This document shows, piece by piece, positions 1-9,121 of a stretch of 64,000 nucleotides of DNA (the stretch's first letter is position 1; every line of letters begins with the position of its first letter). The position numbers and the translations under genes were made by a program. Under the pieces are notes generated by a model. It was not told where the DNA came from. It saw nothing but the letters and a program-made list of their open reading frames with translations, and ran no database searches. The stretch covers positions 1 to 64,000 of the forward strand of contig JAMDDV010000034.1 in the NCBI GenBank assembly GCA_023488455.1. Reading direction: 5' to 3'. The DNA is from Actinomycetota bacterium (GTDB lineage: Bacteria > Actinomycetota > Humimicrobiia > Hakubellales > JAMDDV01).

Positions 1-39
1 TACTATACTTAGATCGAAGGATAGCTTAATCTCCTTCAT

Positions 40-93
40 GGCTCACCCCCTACTGTATTGTTTGTATCTAATTAACACAGTATCAGGTGAGCC
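40..93. repeat. Long imperfect inverted repeat (stem-loop)
   Basis: An 8-bp arm GGCTCACC (40-47) pairs with GGTGAGCC (86-93), and inside it TACTGT (51-56) pairs with ACAGTA (77-82). The two helices are separated by a symmetric 3x3 internal loop and close on a 20-nt AT-rich loop. No U-tract follows on either strand, so it is not a typical terminator. It could be the end hairpin of a small mobile element or a REP-like sequence; no transposase gene is visible beside it. Confidence 0.55.
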
Positions 94-479
94 TTTACCA
101 ATCAATCACGGAATTGGAGATGCTTCCATAGGTCACTAATTGCTTAATCCAGCCAAATCATATATCAACACCGATCATTTTTTCATTATTCTCTTCCTCC
201 ACAGTGATTTAATAAAAATTAAGAACGGTAATAATAATTGTCACTGATCTATTACAAAATAAACTTTCCATGGAAATTATTTGCTTAAAAAATGGCTCCC
301 CCGGTGGGACGATTTTCGAACCTTTCATTGGATAGATAATATTGAATATCCTGAACAATTGATTGATAAAACACAGAAATTATTAGGGATAAAGTCTTAG
401 TGTTATGACAAGTATACAGAAAATTTTTATTTATACAAAAACGCCCAATGGGGTTTATAATTAATAAAAGTAGATAATT
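94..479. other. AT-rich intergenic region with a tRNA-3'-end-like fragment
   Basis: No convincing gene is visible here; the only longer open frame (minus strand, 285-503) has low-complexity composition and overlaps the start of the next gene. Bases 293-322 resemble the 3' end of the tRNA-Asn gene near 1931 in the same orientation: both start TGGCTCCC, share a GGGAC/AGGAC block and end TCGAACCT, with about five extra bases in this copy. A TATAAT-like -10 box lies at 456-461 ahead of the CDGSH gene. Confidence 0.4.
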
Positions 480-1229
480 GTGAAAAAAATAAAACATTCT
501 CAAAAGAAAGTTTACAAAATTTCAGTTACAAAAAATGGACCGTACATCGTTTCTGGCAATTTACCTATGGTTAAGGAAATCATATTGTCAGACAACGAGG
601 GATACTCAGTTGAGTGGGGCAAAGAGAGTTGTTACCCTATTGATGAGGAATATCATCTTTGTCGTTGTGGCCAATCAAAAAATAAACCTTATTGCGATGA
701 AACTCATGCTAAAATTGGTTTTATTGGTGCCGAAACTGCTAAGCGAACAAAATATATTAAGAATGCTAAAAGAATACCTGGGCCAGAACTTGTTTTAACT
801 GATGATAAAGAGCTTTGTGCCCATGCCCGCTTTTGTGATAGAGCAAAGGGAATTTGGCAACTTACCGAGGACTCAGATGATAATCAGTCAAAAGAAATTG
901 CAACCCAAGAAGCATGCAATTGTCCTTCGGGCAGGCTAGTAATTTGGGACAAAAAGACCGGTGAACCAATTGAGCCTGAGCTCAATCCGTCGATAAGTAT
1001 AGTAGAGGATCCAGAAAAAAAAGTCAGTGGACCAATATGGCTAAAAGGTGGAGTCCCTGTAAAGTCATCTAACGGTAAACAATATGAAATTAGAAATCGT
1101 GTTACCTTATGTCGTTGTGGCCAATCAAAAAATAAACCTTTTTGCGATGGTAGTCATATCTCAGCTGGGTTTACAGACAGTGATGAATCACTTAAACCTA
1201 CTGCGAAGAACATAAGGAAAGTAAATTAA
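480..1229 (+). CDS. CDGSH iron-sulfur protein with two CDGSH motifs and a central 4Fe-4S-type domain
   Basis: A 249-residue cytoplasmic iron-sulfur protein. Two CDGSH-type motifs (C-x-C-x8-C-x3-H) bind 2Fe-2S clusters: ligands C61, C63, C72, H76 and C211, C213, C222, H226. The first has CDETH in place of CDGSH. Between them, C113, C119, C146 and C148 fit the divergent single 4Fe-4S domain (Fer4_19 type). The start is GTG with only a weak Shine-Dalgarno; a TATAAT box lies 18 nt upstream. The gene is AT-rich and one of only two on the plus strand, which suggests acquisition. The two CDGSH motifs share an exact 30-nt DNA repeat (661-690 and 1111-1140). The family role is redox or cluster handling; the substrate is unknown. 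Confidence 0.85.
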   Translation: MKKIKHSQKKVYKISVTKNGPYIVSGNLPMVKEIILSDNEGYSVEWGKESCYPIDEEYHLCRCGQSKNKPYCDETHAKIGFIGAETAKRTKYIKNAKRIPGPELVLTDDKELCAHARFCDRAKGIWQLTEDSDDNQSKEIATQEACNCPSGRLVIWDKKTGEPIEPELNPSISIVEDPEKKVSGPIWLKGGVPVKSSNGKQYEIRNRVTLCRCGQSKNKPFCDGSHISAGFTDSDESLKPTAKNIRKVN

Positions 1230-1451
1230 AATTTTTTAATTGCTAATATTCCAGAGAAATAATGTTACTGGTTCCCCCTAGTTGACGTATTCCGCAACTC
1301 CAGGATTAAATTAAATTTAAATATTTATGGTTTTAATAATTTACTAATTAGTTCAAGATAGTTTATAGTTATTTAAAGCTGTTTGGATTAAGAAATTGAA
1401 ATATACTCAATCACTCAACCCAAACGACTTTGTTTAAAATGATACCCTTAT
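1230..1451. other. AT-rich intergenic region, nothing recognisable
   Basis: The interval separates the CDGSH gene from the convergent small gene. It holds a short AT-rich palindrome just after the CDGSH stop and a GTTTGG/CCAAAC inverted repeat (1381-1386 and 1419-1424), but no ORF or clear terminator. Confidence 0.4.
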
Positions 1452-1766
1452 CTATATCTCAAGCGGTGTATAGAATTCAAAATTGTGACTCTGGGTAATA
1501 TTTTGCCACTTATCTATAAATTCTTTCTTAACTTTTGCATCTTTTACTGCTCTATCAAAAAACAATTCCCAGTCTGCAAAACTATCCCATTCTCGTTCCA
1601 AAACAATAGTATTACCCCAGTTTCCCTGGCCACTCATACTTCGATAAACCTTAAAAGGTGGTGACCCCAGACGTGTTGCATTCTCAATACGCTTTTTATG
1701 CAACTCGATTGCTTCATCCCATTTTCCTGGTAAGACCTTAATTATTTCTCTCCACACTACTTTCAT
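1452..1766 (-). CDS. Small conserved-type protein, possibly NIPSNAP/ABM-like dimeric alpha-beta barrel
   Basis: A 104-residue soluble protein starting with ATG behind a strong Shine-Dalgarno (AAAGGAG, about 6 nt upstream). The pattern of an N-terminal strand, a helix rich in E/K (WDEAIELHKK), a GNWGN turn and a WDSFADWELFFDRA helix resembles the ferredoxin-like fold of NIPSNAP and antibiotic biosynthesis monooxygenase (ABM) proteins. That assignment is by eye and weak. No catalytic residue can be named. It sits between the CDGSH gene and tRNA-Asn in an AT-rich islet, convergent with the former. Confidence 0.6.
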   Translation of the reverse strand: MKVVWREIIKVLPGKWDEAIELHKKRIENATRLGSPPFKVYRSMSGQGNWGNTIVLEREWDSFADWELFFDRAVKDAKVKKEFIDKWQNITQSHNFEFYTPLEI

Positions 1767-1829
1767 TTTACTCCTTTCATAAATTACGTGAAATGGTACC
1801 TTTTTCTTTATTAGAATATATTTTGTTGT

Positions 1830-1856
1830 AAAAATAAATATCAGCAGATTACTGAT
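1830..1856 (-). terminator. Possible weak terminator downstream of tRNA-Asn
   Basis: On the minus strand ATCAG and CTGAT (5 bp, 7-nt loop, 1840-1856) are followed by a T-rich run. The stem is short, so the call is tentative. Confidence 0.3.
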
Positions 1857-1930
1857 TTTAATGTAAGATTTTTAATATCAGCACTGTCAGATTTTTTCTT
1901 ACTGTTATTAATATTCAGAGGTAATTTTAG

Positions 1931-2251
1931 TGGCTCCCCGGGTAGGACTCGAACCTACGACCCTTCGGTTACGTTTACCCCAAAATTTCTTTTGGGAACG
2001 GACTATCTCATCATCCGCTTCGGATGTCGGGCGCTAACAGGACGTTATCGGTTGGGTATCCTCAGTCCATAGTCTCTGCACGTTCCTGCTTACCTATTAT
2101 CCCATTTAGCAGGCTTCGCTCAGGATTACCATAACCTCTTGTTTCATTAGAGGCCTAAGGCTTCCCTGAATTCACCCGATTTTCCATCCCGATTCTCACC
2201 GGGACGCTGCATTGTTACAGCCGAATGCTCTACCGATTGAGCTACCGGGGA
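1931..2251 (-). tRNA. tRNA-Asn(GTT), interrupted by a group I intron
   Basis: The joined exons (2251-2217 and 1971-1931) fold into a canonical 76-nt tRNA: acceptor TCCCCGG/CCGGGGA, D arm GCTC/GAGC, anticodon stem TTCGG/CCGAA with loop CTGTTAA (anticodon GTT), T arm GTAGG/CCTAC, discriminator G and encoded CCA. Read without splicing the anticodon arm is broken by 245 nt. The 5' exon ends at T35 of the anticodon loop. A promoter with -35 TTGCTC and -10 TATAAT lies just upstream, so the tRNA can be transcribed independently of rpoD. Confidence 0.93.
1972..2216 (-). other. Group I intron in the tRNA-Asn anticodon loop
   Basis: A 245-nt intron. The 5' splice site follows a T, and exon GCTGT pairs with intron GCAGC (2206-2210) to form P1 with the expected U-G wobble. 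The intron ends in G (position 1972). Core elements are visible: P (AATTCAGGGAA, 2162-2172), Q (AATCCTGAGC, 2118-2127), R (GTGCAGAGACTA, 2070-2081) and S (GATAGTCC, 2000-2007). R and S pair as P7 through GACTA/TAGTC. There is no homing-endonuclease gene. Size and location resemble the small IC3-type tRNA introns of cyanobacteria and proteobacteria; the subgroup is inferred. Confidence 0.92.
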
Positions 2252-2271
2252 GTATCAATATTCACTGCGGG

Positions 2272-2300
2272 ATTATACTATAATGCTCAGCCTTGAGCAA
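2272..2300 (-). promoter_or_regulatory. Promoter of tRNA-Asn
   Basis: On the minus strand TTGCTC (2300-2295) and TATAAT (2277-2272) are separated by 17 nt, in the short gap after rpoD. The -35 box overlaps a small TGCTCA/TGAGCA hairpin that may slow transcription at the end of rpoD. Confidence 0.6.
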
Positions 2301-2303
2301 AAT

Positions 2304-3494
2304 TTACTCCAGGAAGTCCTTCAGCTTCTGGCTGCGGCTGGGGTGTCTGAGCTTGGAGAGGGTTTTTGATTCTATCTGGCGGATGCGCTCGCGTGTTACT
2401 CCGAACTCCTTGCCCACTTCTTCAAGGGTCCTTGGGTGGCCGTCAAGAAGGCCGAAGCGGAGCTGGATGACCTTTCGCTCGCGGATGGAGAGCGTTTCAA
2501 GCACAGTCTGCAGCTGTTCCTGCAGAAGCGCGAAGGAAGCTGCATCAACGGGGACCACAGCCTCCTCATCTTCTATGAAATCGCCGAGGTGGCTGTCCTC
2601 TTCCTCGCCGATCGGCGTCTCAAGAGATACCGGCTCCTGGGAGATCTTCAGGATCTCCCTCACCTTCTCAGGGGTGAAATCCATCAGTTCTGCTATCTCC
2701 TCAGGGGTTGGCTCACGGCCGTACTCCTGCAAGAGCTGCCGCTGTACCCTGATGAGCTTGTTGATGGTCTCAACCATGTGTACGGGTATCCTGATCGTCC
2801 TTGCCTGATCAGCGATAGCACGGGTTATTGCCTGTCTTATCCACCAGGTGGCGTAAGTGCTGAACTTGTAACCCTTGCGGTAATCGAACTTCTCCACCGC
2901 CCTGATAAGGCCGAGATTGCCCTCCTGTATGAGATCAAGGAACTGCATTCCGCGGCCAATGTACTTCTTGGCGATGCTCACCACTAACCTTAGGTTTGAT
3001 TCGACGAGCCGCTGCTTTGCCGCAAGATCGCCCGCTTCTATGCGCTTGGCGAGAATTACCTCCTCCTGCGCCGTCAGCAGAGGCACCTTGCCGATCTCCT
3101 TCAGGTACATTCTCACCGGGTCGTTTGTGGGGATCTTTATCGTCAAATCCAATTTCTTCTTGCTCTTATCCTCAATCTTTTCATCAAACTCCAGCGGTAA
3201 ATCCGCCCCTACGTCCTGAATCACATCGATCTTCATCGATGAGAGCAGCGTATATATGTTCTCTATCTGTTCTGGCGACAGGTCTACCTCCTGAAGCGAG
3301 TCTATTATATCCTCGTTGGTGAGCACTCCGAGCTCCTTGCCCCTGACAACGAGATCGTTAACCTCTTTTATCATGAGCTCAGGAAAGTCGGTCTTTTTCT
3401 TGGCGACCTCTTTCTGCGCCAGCTCTTTCTTGGTATTTTCTTTTTTAACAGGAGTTGCCTTGAGCTCTTCCTCTTTCTTTAACTCTTTTCCCAT
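2304..3494 (-). CDS. rpoD: RNA polymerase primary sigma factor (sigma-70/SigA)
   Basis: The vegetative sigma factor, 396 residues. Region 1.2 begins near residue 125 ([16 protein letters not shown]), region 2 spans about 165-240 with the -10 recognition helix ([17 protein letters not shown]) and the C-terminal region 4 carries the -35 reading helix ([20 protein letters not shown]). The first 35 residues are a lysine/glutamate-rich extension before a short region 1.1, as is usual in Gram-positive SigA. The ATG start overlaps the end of dnaG by 16 nt, giving the classical dnaG-rpoD pair; translation is probably coupled. Confidence 0.97.
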   Translation of the reverse strand: MGKELKKEEELKATPVKKENTKKELAQKEVAKKKTDFPELMIKEVNDLVVRGKELGVLTNEDIIDSLQEVDLSPEQIENIYTLLSSMKIDVIQDVGADLPLEFDEKIEDKSKKKLDLTIKIPTNDPVRMYLKEIGKVPLLTAQEEVILAKRIEAGDLAAKQRLVESNLRLVVSIAKKYIGRGMQFLDLIQEGNLGLIRAVEKFDYRKGYKFSTYATWWIRQAITRAIADQARTIRIPVHMVETINKLIRVQRQLLQEYGREPTPEEIAELMDFTPEKVREILKISQEPVSLETPIGEEEDSHLGDFIEDEEAVVPVDAASFALLQEQLQTVLETLSIRERKVIQLRFGLLDGHPRTLEEVGKEFGVTRERIRQIESKTLSKLRHPSRSQKLKDFLE

Positions 3495-5329
3495 TGGTAT
3501 ATTCTCTCTATATCTTCTCTAATTTTAATCCGTGTCTTCTCTAACTCAATGAGACGCAAAAATACCCCATCTAGTTCTTCGATTTTTCCTTGCTGCTTAC
3601 ACTCGATCATGCGCTCATTCATATAATTTATTTGACGTTTGACGTCCAACTCCTTGATTAATATTTCAACCTCTCGACATATGAGCCTGTTGTCGTACAT
3701 CTTCTCGTCAAATAGCAAACCATTTAATAACTTTTTTTGCGATTCGTCAACAATTCTCGTAAAAGCCTGGTTTAAATCTTTTTCCCTATCATCGCTGAAA
3801 TACTCTTTGAAAAAGATGAATAACCTTCTGTAGGGCTCGCACGTGAACATCTTGTGATCCAGCTTCAGCAGAATCTCCCTTGCCTCCTCAAAATTTATGG
3901 CGATCAGATGCAAGACCTGTTTTTCCAGCTTCTGCTCTGAGGTTTCAGCAAATTCTCCAGCTGGTGTACCGTCGCGCTGATCAGCTGCTCCGACCGCACC
4001 CTGCTTTACCCTACTCATCACATCGAAAGCGAGCACGTCCTCCTTGATCTTTAACCTTGAGGATAGTATCTTCACCATCTCCTCCTGCGTAAGGCGGGAA
4101 TTGATGCTGGAGATGAACATGGATACCGCCTTTGACGCTTTAATCCTTTCTGCGGAATTGCCCAGATCGTAACCGGCCAGTAAAATGTCAATCGAATACT
4201 CCATTATTGGAGAAGGACTGCCAAAAACATCAAGAACTGCTTCACGGCCATCTTCAATCGCAATATCTGCCGGGTCTTTCCCTGGCGGCAGCGTTATTGC
4301 AAAGATGTTTATATTGTTCTCAGCATAGACATCGATGCTCTGGTTGTATTCTTTCAACATATCAAGGCCGCGTTTAGTCGCCTCACCACCTGCAACATCA
4401 GCATCGAACACAAGCGAGATGTTCGGTGTGAATCGCGCGAGAAGCCTGACCTGCTCTATGGTGAGCGCCGTGCCAAGGCTAGCCACGCAATTGGCAATCC
4501 CGACCTGAGCAAGTGCGATTACATCCGTATATCCCTCCACGACGTATGCCATATCGTTCTTTATTATATGCTCCTTAGCCCTGAACAGATTGTAGAGGAC
4601 ATTTCCCTTTTTATATATGACGGTCTCCGGGGAATTTATGTATTTGGGCATCTGGTCATCTATTGCTCTGCCGCCAAAGCCCACTACATTGCCCATCAGG
4701 TCTGTTATCGGGAAGGTAATGCGGTTTCTGAACCTGTCGTAAAACCCCCGTCTTGACCTCTCACTCTGAACAACCAGCCCAGTGGATAGCAGTTCCCTGT
4801 TCCTGTAACCGCTATTTATCATCTTTGAGGATATGAAGTCCCAGCCCTCCGGCGCAAAACCAACGTCAAATGAACGGAGCGTCTCCTCGCTAAAGCCCCT
4901 CTTCTTCAAGTACTCAAGCGCCTTCTCGCCAAGGGAACTACTTAGAGTTTTTTTGTATTCTACCATGGCCAGCCGATTGATCTCGTACAGTTTCCTTTTC
5001 GAGTCATCTGCTGCTCCGGGCTGCCAGGATTCAGCATATCGAAGTTTATAGCCCGCTCTTTCGGCCAACCTGACCACTGCTTCATTAAAATCGAGGTTGT
5101 CTATCTTCTGGATGAACGAAAACACGTCTCCACCTTCACCGCAACCGAAACAGTGAAAGAGCTGACGAGCAGGATCCACCGAAAAAGATGGCGTCTTCTC
5201 CTTATGAAATGGACATAATCCAGTGTAGTTCCTGCCTGTTTTTTTCAGTCTGATGTACTCGGAAACTATCGATATTATGTCGCTTCGGCTTCTGACTTCC
5301 TCTAATTCTCCATCCAAAAGCCTTGCCAT
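3479..5329 (-). CDS. dnaG: DNA primase
   Basis: Makes RNA primers for replication. 616 residues. The N-terminal CHC2 zinc-binding domain shows C39, H42, C60 and C63. The catalytic core and TOPRIM fold follow, with the acidic motif [11 protein letters not shown] and the [13 protein letters not shown] metal-binding segment around residues 255-320. The C-terminal third is helical and would bind DnaB helicase. ATG start with a GGGGGAT Shine-Dalgarno. It lies between dgt and rpoD, overlapping rpoD. Confidence 0.97.
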   Translation of the reverse strand: MARLLDGELEEVRSRSDIISIVSEYIRLKKTGRNYTGLCPFHKEKTPSFSVDPARQLFHCFGCGEGGDVFSFIQKIDNLDFNEAVVRLAERAGYKLRYAESWQPGAADDSKRKLYEINRLAMVEYKKTLSSSLGEKALEYLKKRGFSEETLRSFDVGFAPEGWDFISSKMINSGYRNRELLSTGLVVQSERSRRGFYDRFRNRITFPITDLMGNVVGFGGRAIDDQMPKYINSPETVIYKKGNVLYNLFRAKEHIIKNDMAYVVEGYTDVIALAQVGIANCVASLGTALTIEQVRLLARFTPNISLVFDADVAGGEATKRGLDMLKEYNQSIDVYAENNINIFAITLPPGKDPADIAIEDGREAVLDVFGSPSPIMEYSIDILLAGYDLGNSAERIKASKAVSMFISSINSRLTQEEMVKILSSRLKIKEDVLAFDVMSRVKQGAVGAADQRDGTPAGEFAETSEQKLEKQVLHLIAINFEEAREILLKLDHKMFTCEPYRRLFIFFKEYFSDDREKDLNQAFTRIVDESQKKLLNGLLFDEKMYDNRLICREVEILIKELDVKRQINYMNERMIECKQQGKIEELDGVFLRLIELEKTRIKIREDIERIYQWEKS

Positions 5330-5353
5330 AACAAAATCCCCCTGTAGTGAATT

Positions 5354-6367
5354 TTACTTTATATGCCAGGTTTTTGGTATGAAAAGTTCGTTGTAAACTG
5401 AGAGTGCATATCTATCTGTCATCCCGGCCAGGTAGTCGCACACGCACACCGGAATATCGACCTTGCCTTTTGGGATGAACTCCGGCGGCATACTATCACA
5501 ATTATCATAAAAATACCAGAAAAGGTCGCTCAGCATCTTTCTGGTCTTGCCTTCCTCGACCTTAGCTTCGCTGTCTATATATATGTTCTTAAATAGAAAA
5601 TTCCTCAAGTCAAGCATGGCCTTTTCGATTTTGGGACTCGATGATATGCACGGTTTATCCGTGCTCGAATCAATGATATCCCTGACAAGCGTATTAATCC
5701 GATCTCTATGCTGCCTGCCAAGTATCTCAACATCATCCTCGGGCAGGTCCTCCTCACGAAGTATCCCCGCCCTTATAGCGTCGTCGATATCATGATTTAT
5801 ATATGCTACGCGATCGGATAGATGAACAATCTTACCTTCGAGGGTTGAGGGCTGGACATCACCTGAATGATTCAGTATGCCGTCCCTTACCTCCCAGGTC
5901 AGGTTCAATCCCTGACCCTCCCGCTCAATGCAATCGACAACCCGCAGGCTCTGCTTGTTGTGGGTAAACTCACTGTTGAACTTCTTCTTCATGATATCGT
6001 TTAAAACCTCCTCGCCAGCATGTCCAAAAGGGGTATGCCCCAGATCATGACCAAGAGCTATCGCCTCAGTCAGGTCTTCGTTCAAGAACAGAGCACGGGA
6101 TATCGTCCTTGCTATCTGTGAGACTTCAAGTGTGTGAGTCAGTCTTGTTCGATAATGATCTCCTTCTGGAGAGAAGAAGACCTGGGTTTTGTGGATGAGC
6201 CTCCTGAAAGCCTTACAGTGTATTATCCTGTCACGATCGCGCTGAAAGTCAGTGCGAACAGCGCAGGGTTCCTCGTAATTCTGCCTTCCCCTGCTGTTAA
6301 TGCTTAAACTTGCATATGGTGAGAGGGTCTTTACCTCCCTCTCCTCCAGTATCTGGCGAATGTTCAT
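5354..6367 (-). CDS. dgt: Deoxyguanosinetriphosphate triphosphohydrolase-like protein (HD family)
   Basis: A 337-residue HD-domain phosphohydrolase that cleaves dNTPs to deoxynucleoside and triphosphate. The metal-binding residues are visible: H78 (RLTHTLEVSQIA) and the H107-D108 pair (ALGHDLGHTPFGH), with a downstream Asp in the NHDIDDAIRAG segment. The length matches the short dGTPase-like group rather than E. coli Dgt (about 500 residues), so its preferred dNTP is uncertain. It sits directly upstream of dnaG, a common arrangement linking dNTP pool control with replication. Confidence 0.9.
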   Translation of the reverse strand: MNIRQILEEREVKTLSPYASLSINSRGRQNYEEPCAVRTDFQRDRDRIIHCKAFRRLIHKTQVFFSPEGDHYRTRLTHTLEVSQIARTISRALFLNEDLTEAIALGHDLGHTPFGHAGEEVLNDIMKKKFNSEFTHNKQSLRVVDCIEREGQGLNLTWEVRDGILNHSGDVQPSTLEGKIVHLSDRVAYINHDIDDAIRAGILREEDLPEDDVEILGRQHRDRINTLVRDIIDSSTDKPCISSSPKIEKAMLDLRNFLFKNIYIDSEAKVEEGKTRKMLSDLFWYFYDNCDSMPPEFIPKGKVDIPVCVCDYLAGMTDRYALSVYNELFIPKTWHIK

Positions 6368-6385
6368 TCACCTTAACTAAATTAT

Positions 6386-9049
6386 TTATTTGTCGATGAA
6401 TACTGCTCTTTCTTCCTCCACGACTGCCTGCGCTGCCGCAAGTCGGGCAAGCGGTATCCTGAACGGCGAACAGGACACATAGGTCAGCCCCACCCTGTGG
6501 CTGAACTTGACCGAACTTGGTTCACCACCGTGTTCACCACAAACCCCAAGTTTTATGTCAGGTCTTACAGTTCTGGAAAGCTTTACCGCCATATCGATGA
6601 GCTTTCCGACGCCCTTCGTGTCCAGGACCTCGAACGGATTTTTATCAATTATACCCTTTTCCACATATTGTGGAATGAATTTCCCCTCAGCATCATCGCG
6701 CGAGAATCCAAAAGTAGTCTGCGTGAGGTCATTAGTCCCGAAGGAGAAGAACTCAGCATGCTTCGCTATCTCATCAGCGGTCAGTGCTGCACGGGGCAGC
6801 TCGATCATGGTACCGATCTTGTAGTCGAACTCAATGCTTTTATCCTTCTGTACCTGAGCCACCACGCGCTGGGTCATCTCACGGGTCAACTTAAGCTCAG
6901 CTTCGATCCCAACAAGTGGGATCATTATCTCAACTATCGGGTCAAACCCTTCTTTCTTAAGATCACATGCTGCCTCTGCAATCGCATTGACCTGCATCTC
7001 ATAAATATCTGGCCTCGTAATGCCGAGACGGCATCCTCGCAGGCCAAGCATCGGATTTGCCTCGGACATCCCCCTTACGACGGTGATCAACTCCTCCTGT
7101 TTTGCGATCTCTTCAGCAGATGCATCCATGTGCTTCATCTCGATCAGTTCCTCGCGCAGGTCTCCAAGGTGCGGCAGAAACTCATGCAGCGGCGGGTCAA
7201 GCAGCCTTATGGTGACGGTGCGACCGTCCATTATCTTGAGGATATCGTAAAAATCCTGCCTCTGCATCTTCTCAAGTTCAATTAAAGGAGCAATCCTCTC
7301 CTCTTCTGTCTTCCCAAGTATAGTTTGCTGAACAAAAGGCAGCCGCTCCTCCGCCATGAACATGTGCTCGGTACGGCATAATCCTATGCCCTCAGCACCA
7401 AAATCAAGTGCATTGGTGGCATCCGTAGGAGTATCAGCATTTGCCCTGACGCCAAGCCTTCTTATCTCATCAGCCCATGTGAGTAGATTTCTAAAGTCCT
7501 CGTTGATCTCAGCAGCTATCAGCCTAACCTCACCGAGCATAACCTCGCCAGTGGTCCCATTAATTGTTATGATATCGCCCTCTTTGACCACCACATCACC
7601 GACTTTAAACTGGGCATTTTCATAATCGATCTTGATCTCCTCGGCGCCGCAAACGCACGGCTTCCCCATCCCACGCGCGACCACCGCTGCATGGCTGGTC
7701 ATCCCACCATGGCTCGTCAGTATCCCCTGGGACTCGTAAACACCGTGAATATCGTCCGGCGTCGTCTCCCACCTGGTGATAATCACCTTTTCACCAGCCT
7801 TGCCCATCTTCTCAGCCTTATCGGCATCAAAGACGACCTTCCCTGTTGCCGCACCAGGTGAGGCGTTAAGGCCTCTGGTCAGTATCTTCTTCTCCGCCTT
7901 CGGATCGATCCTTGGGTGCAGCAACTGATCGAGCTGTGCAGGGTCGATCCTCAATATGGCCGTCTTCCTGTCGATGAGCTCTTCGGCGACCATGTCAACG
8001 GCTATCTTGAGTGCAGCCGCAGCAGTCCTCTTGCCTGCACGCGTCTGCAACATGTAGAGCTTGCCCTGTTCTATCGTAAACTCTAAATCCTGCATGTCCC
8101 TGTAATGGCGCTCCAACTTGCCCATGATCTCGATTAACTGCGTATAAGCTTCGGGCAGGTCATCTTTTAATTTTGCAAGAGGCTGCGGCGTCCTTATTCC
8201 TGCAACGACATCCTCTCCCTGTGCATTCATCAGGTACTCTCCGTATAGAACCCTCTCTCCGTTCGACGGATCACGGGTGAACGCAACACCGGTTGCGGAT
8301 TTATCACCCATGTTCCCAAAGACCATCGTCTGGATATTCACCGCAGTCCCCAGGTTCTCAGGAATATCGTTTATCTTCCTGTAAGTGATCGCCCTTGGGT
8401 TAAACCAGGACTCAAAGACCGCTTTGATGGCCATCTTTAGCTGTTCAATTGGATTTGCCGGGAAATCTATGCCCGCGCTTCCTCTGATGATCTGTTTGTA
8501 TTCTTCAATTATCTCCTTAAGGTCATCAACGGTTAACTCGGTATCGTACTTGTAACCGCGCGCCTGCTTCTTCTCCGACAAAACATGTTCGAAGTTATCG
8601 CCGTTTATGCCCATAACCACGTCGCCAAACATCTGAATGAACCTTCTATATGAGTCATAAGCAAAACGCTCATTGCCGGTAGCCTCTGACAGGGTCATTA
8701 TGGAGTCCACATTTGAGCCAAGGTTCAGCACTGTATCCATCATTCCAGGCATAGAGACCTTAGCACCTGATCTAACCGAGACGAAAAGCGGGTACGACTT
8801 ATCGCCAAGTTTCTTGCCGGTCTCCTTTTCGAGCTTAGCAAGGTTTTCCAAAACCTGATCCATCATTCCTTCAGGGAACTCCCTTCCATTTGCAATATAC
8901 TCATTGCAGGTTTCTGTTGTGATGATGAACCCCGGTGGAACAGGTAATCCTATCCTGGTCATCTCTGCCAGGTTTGCTCCCTTACCCCCCAGCAGGTCGC
9001 GCATCTCAGCGCTTCCTTCGTTGAAATAATATACGTACTTTTTAGACAT
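6386..9049 (-). CDS. ppdK: Pyruvate, phosphate dikinase
   Basis: Interconverts pyruvate, ATP and phosphate with PEP, AMP and pyrophosphate; in anaerobes it serves glycolysis or gluconeogenesis. 887 residues. The N-terminal ATP-grasp domain (GGKGANLAEM) is followed by the swivelling phosphohistidine domain (GGMTSHAAVVARG, His near residue 450, with the regulatory Thr two residues before it) and a C-terminal PEP/pyruvate TIM barrel ending in GVCGEHGGEP. I chose the ATG at 9049 over a TTG one codon earlier because it sits 7-8 nt after AAGGGGG. An extended -10 lies upstream at 9106-9111. Confidence 0.97.
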   Translation of the reverse strand: MSKKYVYYFNEGSAEMRDLLGGKGANLAEMTRIGLPVPPGFIITTETCNEYIANGREFPEGMMDQVLENLAKLEKETGKKLGDKSYPLFVSVRSGAKVSMPGMMDTVLNLGSNVDSIMTLSEATGNERFAYDSYRRFIQMFGDVVMGINGDNFEHVLSEKKQARGYKYDTELTVDDLKEIIEEYKQIIRGSAGIDFPANPIEQLKMAIKAVFESWFNPRAITYRKINDIPENLGTAVNIQTMVFGNMGDKSATGVAFTRDPSNGERVLYGEYLMNAQGEDVVAGIRTPQPLAKLKDDLPEAYTQLIEIMGKLERHYRDMQDLEFTIEQGKLYMLQTRAGKRTAAAALKIAVDMVAEELIDRKTAILRIDPAQLDQLLHPRIDPKAEKKILTRGLNASPGAATGKVVFDADKAEKMGKAGEKVIITRWETTPDDIHGVYESQGILTSHGGMTSHAAVVARGMGKPCVCGAEEIKIDYENAQFKVGDVVVKEGDIITINGTTGEVMLGEVRLIAAEINEDFRNLLTWADEIRRLGVRANADTPTDATNALDFGAEGIGLCRTEHMFMAEERLPFVQQTILGKTEEERIAPLIELEKMQRQDFYDILKIMDGRTVTIRLLDPPLHEFLPHLGDLREELIEMKHMDASAEEIAKQEELITVVRGMSEANPMLGLRGCRLGITRPDIYEMQVNAIAEAACDLKKEGFDPIVEIMIPLVGIEAELKLTREMTQRVVAQVQKDKSIEFDYKIGTMIELPRAALTADEIAKHAEFFSFGTNDLTQTTFGFSRDDAEGKFIPQYVEKGIIDKNPFEVLDTKGVGKLIDMAVKLSRTVRPDIKLGVCGEHGGEPSSVKFSHRVGLTYVSCSPFRIPLARLAAAQAVVEEERAVFIDK

Positions 9050-9105
9050 CAAACCCCCTTAAGGTTATCAGGTTATTAAATTATTTTCCCAAAAAACAAA
9101 GGAAG

Positions 9106-9111
9106 ATTATA
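9106..9111 (-). promoter_or_regulatory. Putative -10 element of the ppdK promoter
   Basis: The minus strand shows TGTTATAAT, an extended -10, in the gap after glyS. No good -35 is visible 17 nt upstream. Confidence 0.4.
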
Positions 9112-9121
9112 ACACTATATT

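Noticed and set aside
285..503. Minus-strand 72-residue open frame at the left end
   Set aside because: Low-complexity AT-rich translation, no Shine-Dalgarno, and it overlaps the start of the CDGSH gene on the other strand; its C-terminus is encoded by the tRNA-like fragment.
1931..2251. tRNA-Tyr reading of the interrupted gene
   Set aside because: Joining the exons one base differently gives a GTA anticodon, but a group I intron must end in G after a P1 U-G pair; this gives loop CTGTTAA and anticodon GTT, and the body matches tRNA-Asn with no long variable arm.
2252..2303. Rho-independent terminator for rpoD
   Set aside because: Only a 6-bp TGCTCA/TGAGCA hairpin without a T-run is visible, and it overlaps the tRNA-Asn -35 box; not strong enough to list.
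6497..7285. Plus-strand 262-residue open frame
   Set aside because: It lies wholly antisense to ppdK, whose protein is clearly conserved; the frame is a codon-bias shadow.
9050..9121. Riboswitch before ppdK
   Set aside because: The gap is about 70 nt with only a -10-like box and a Shine-Dalgarno; no structured aptamer can be recognised.
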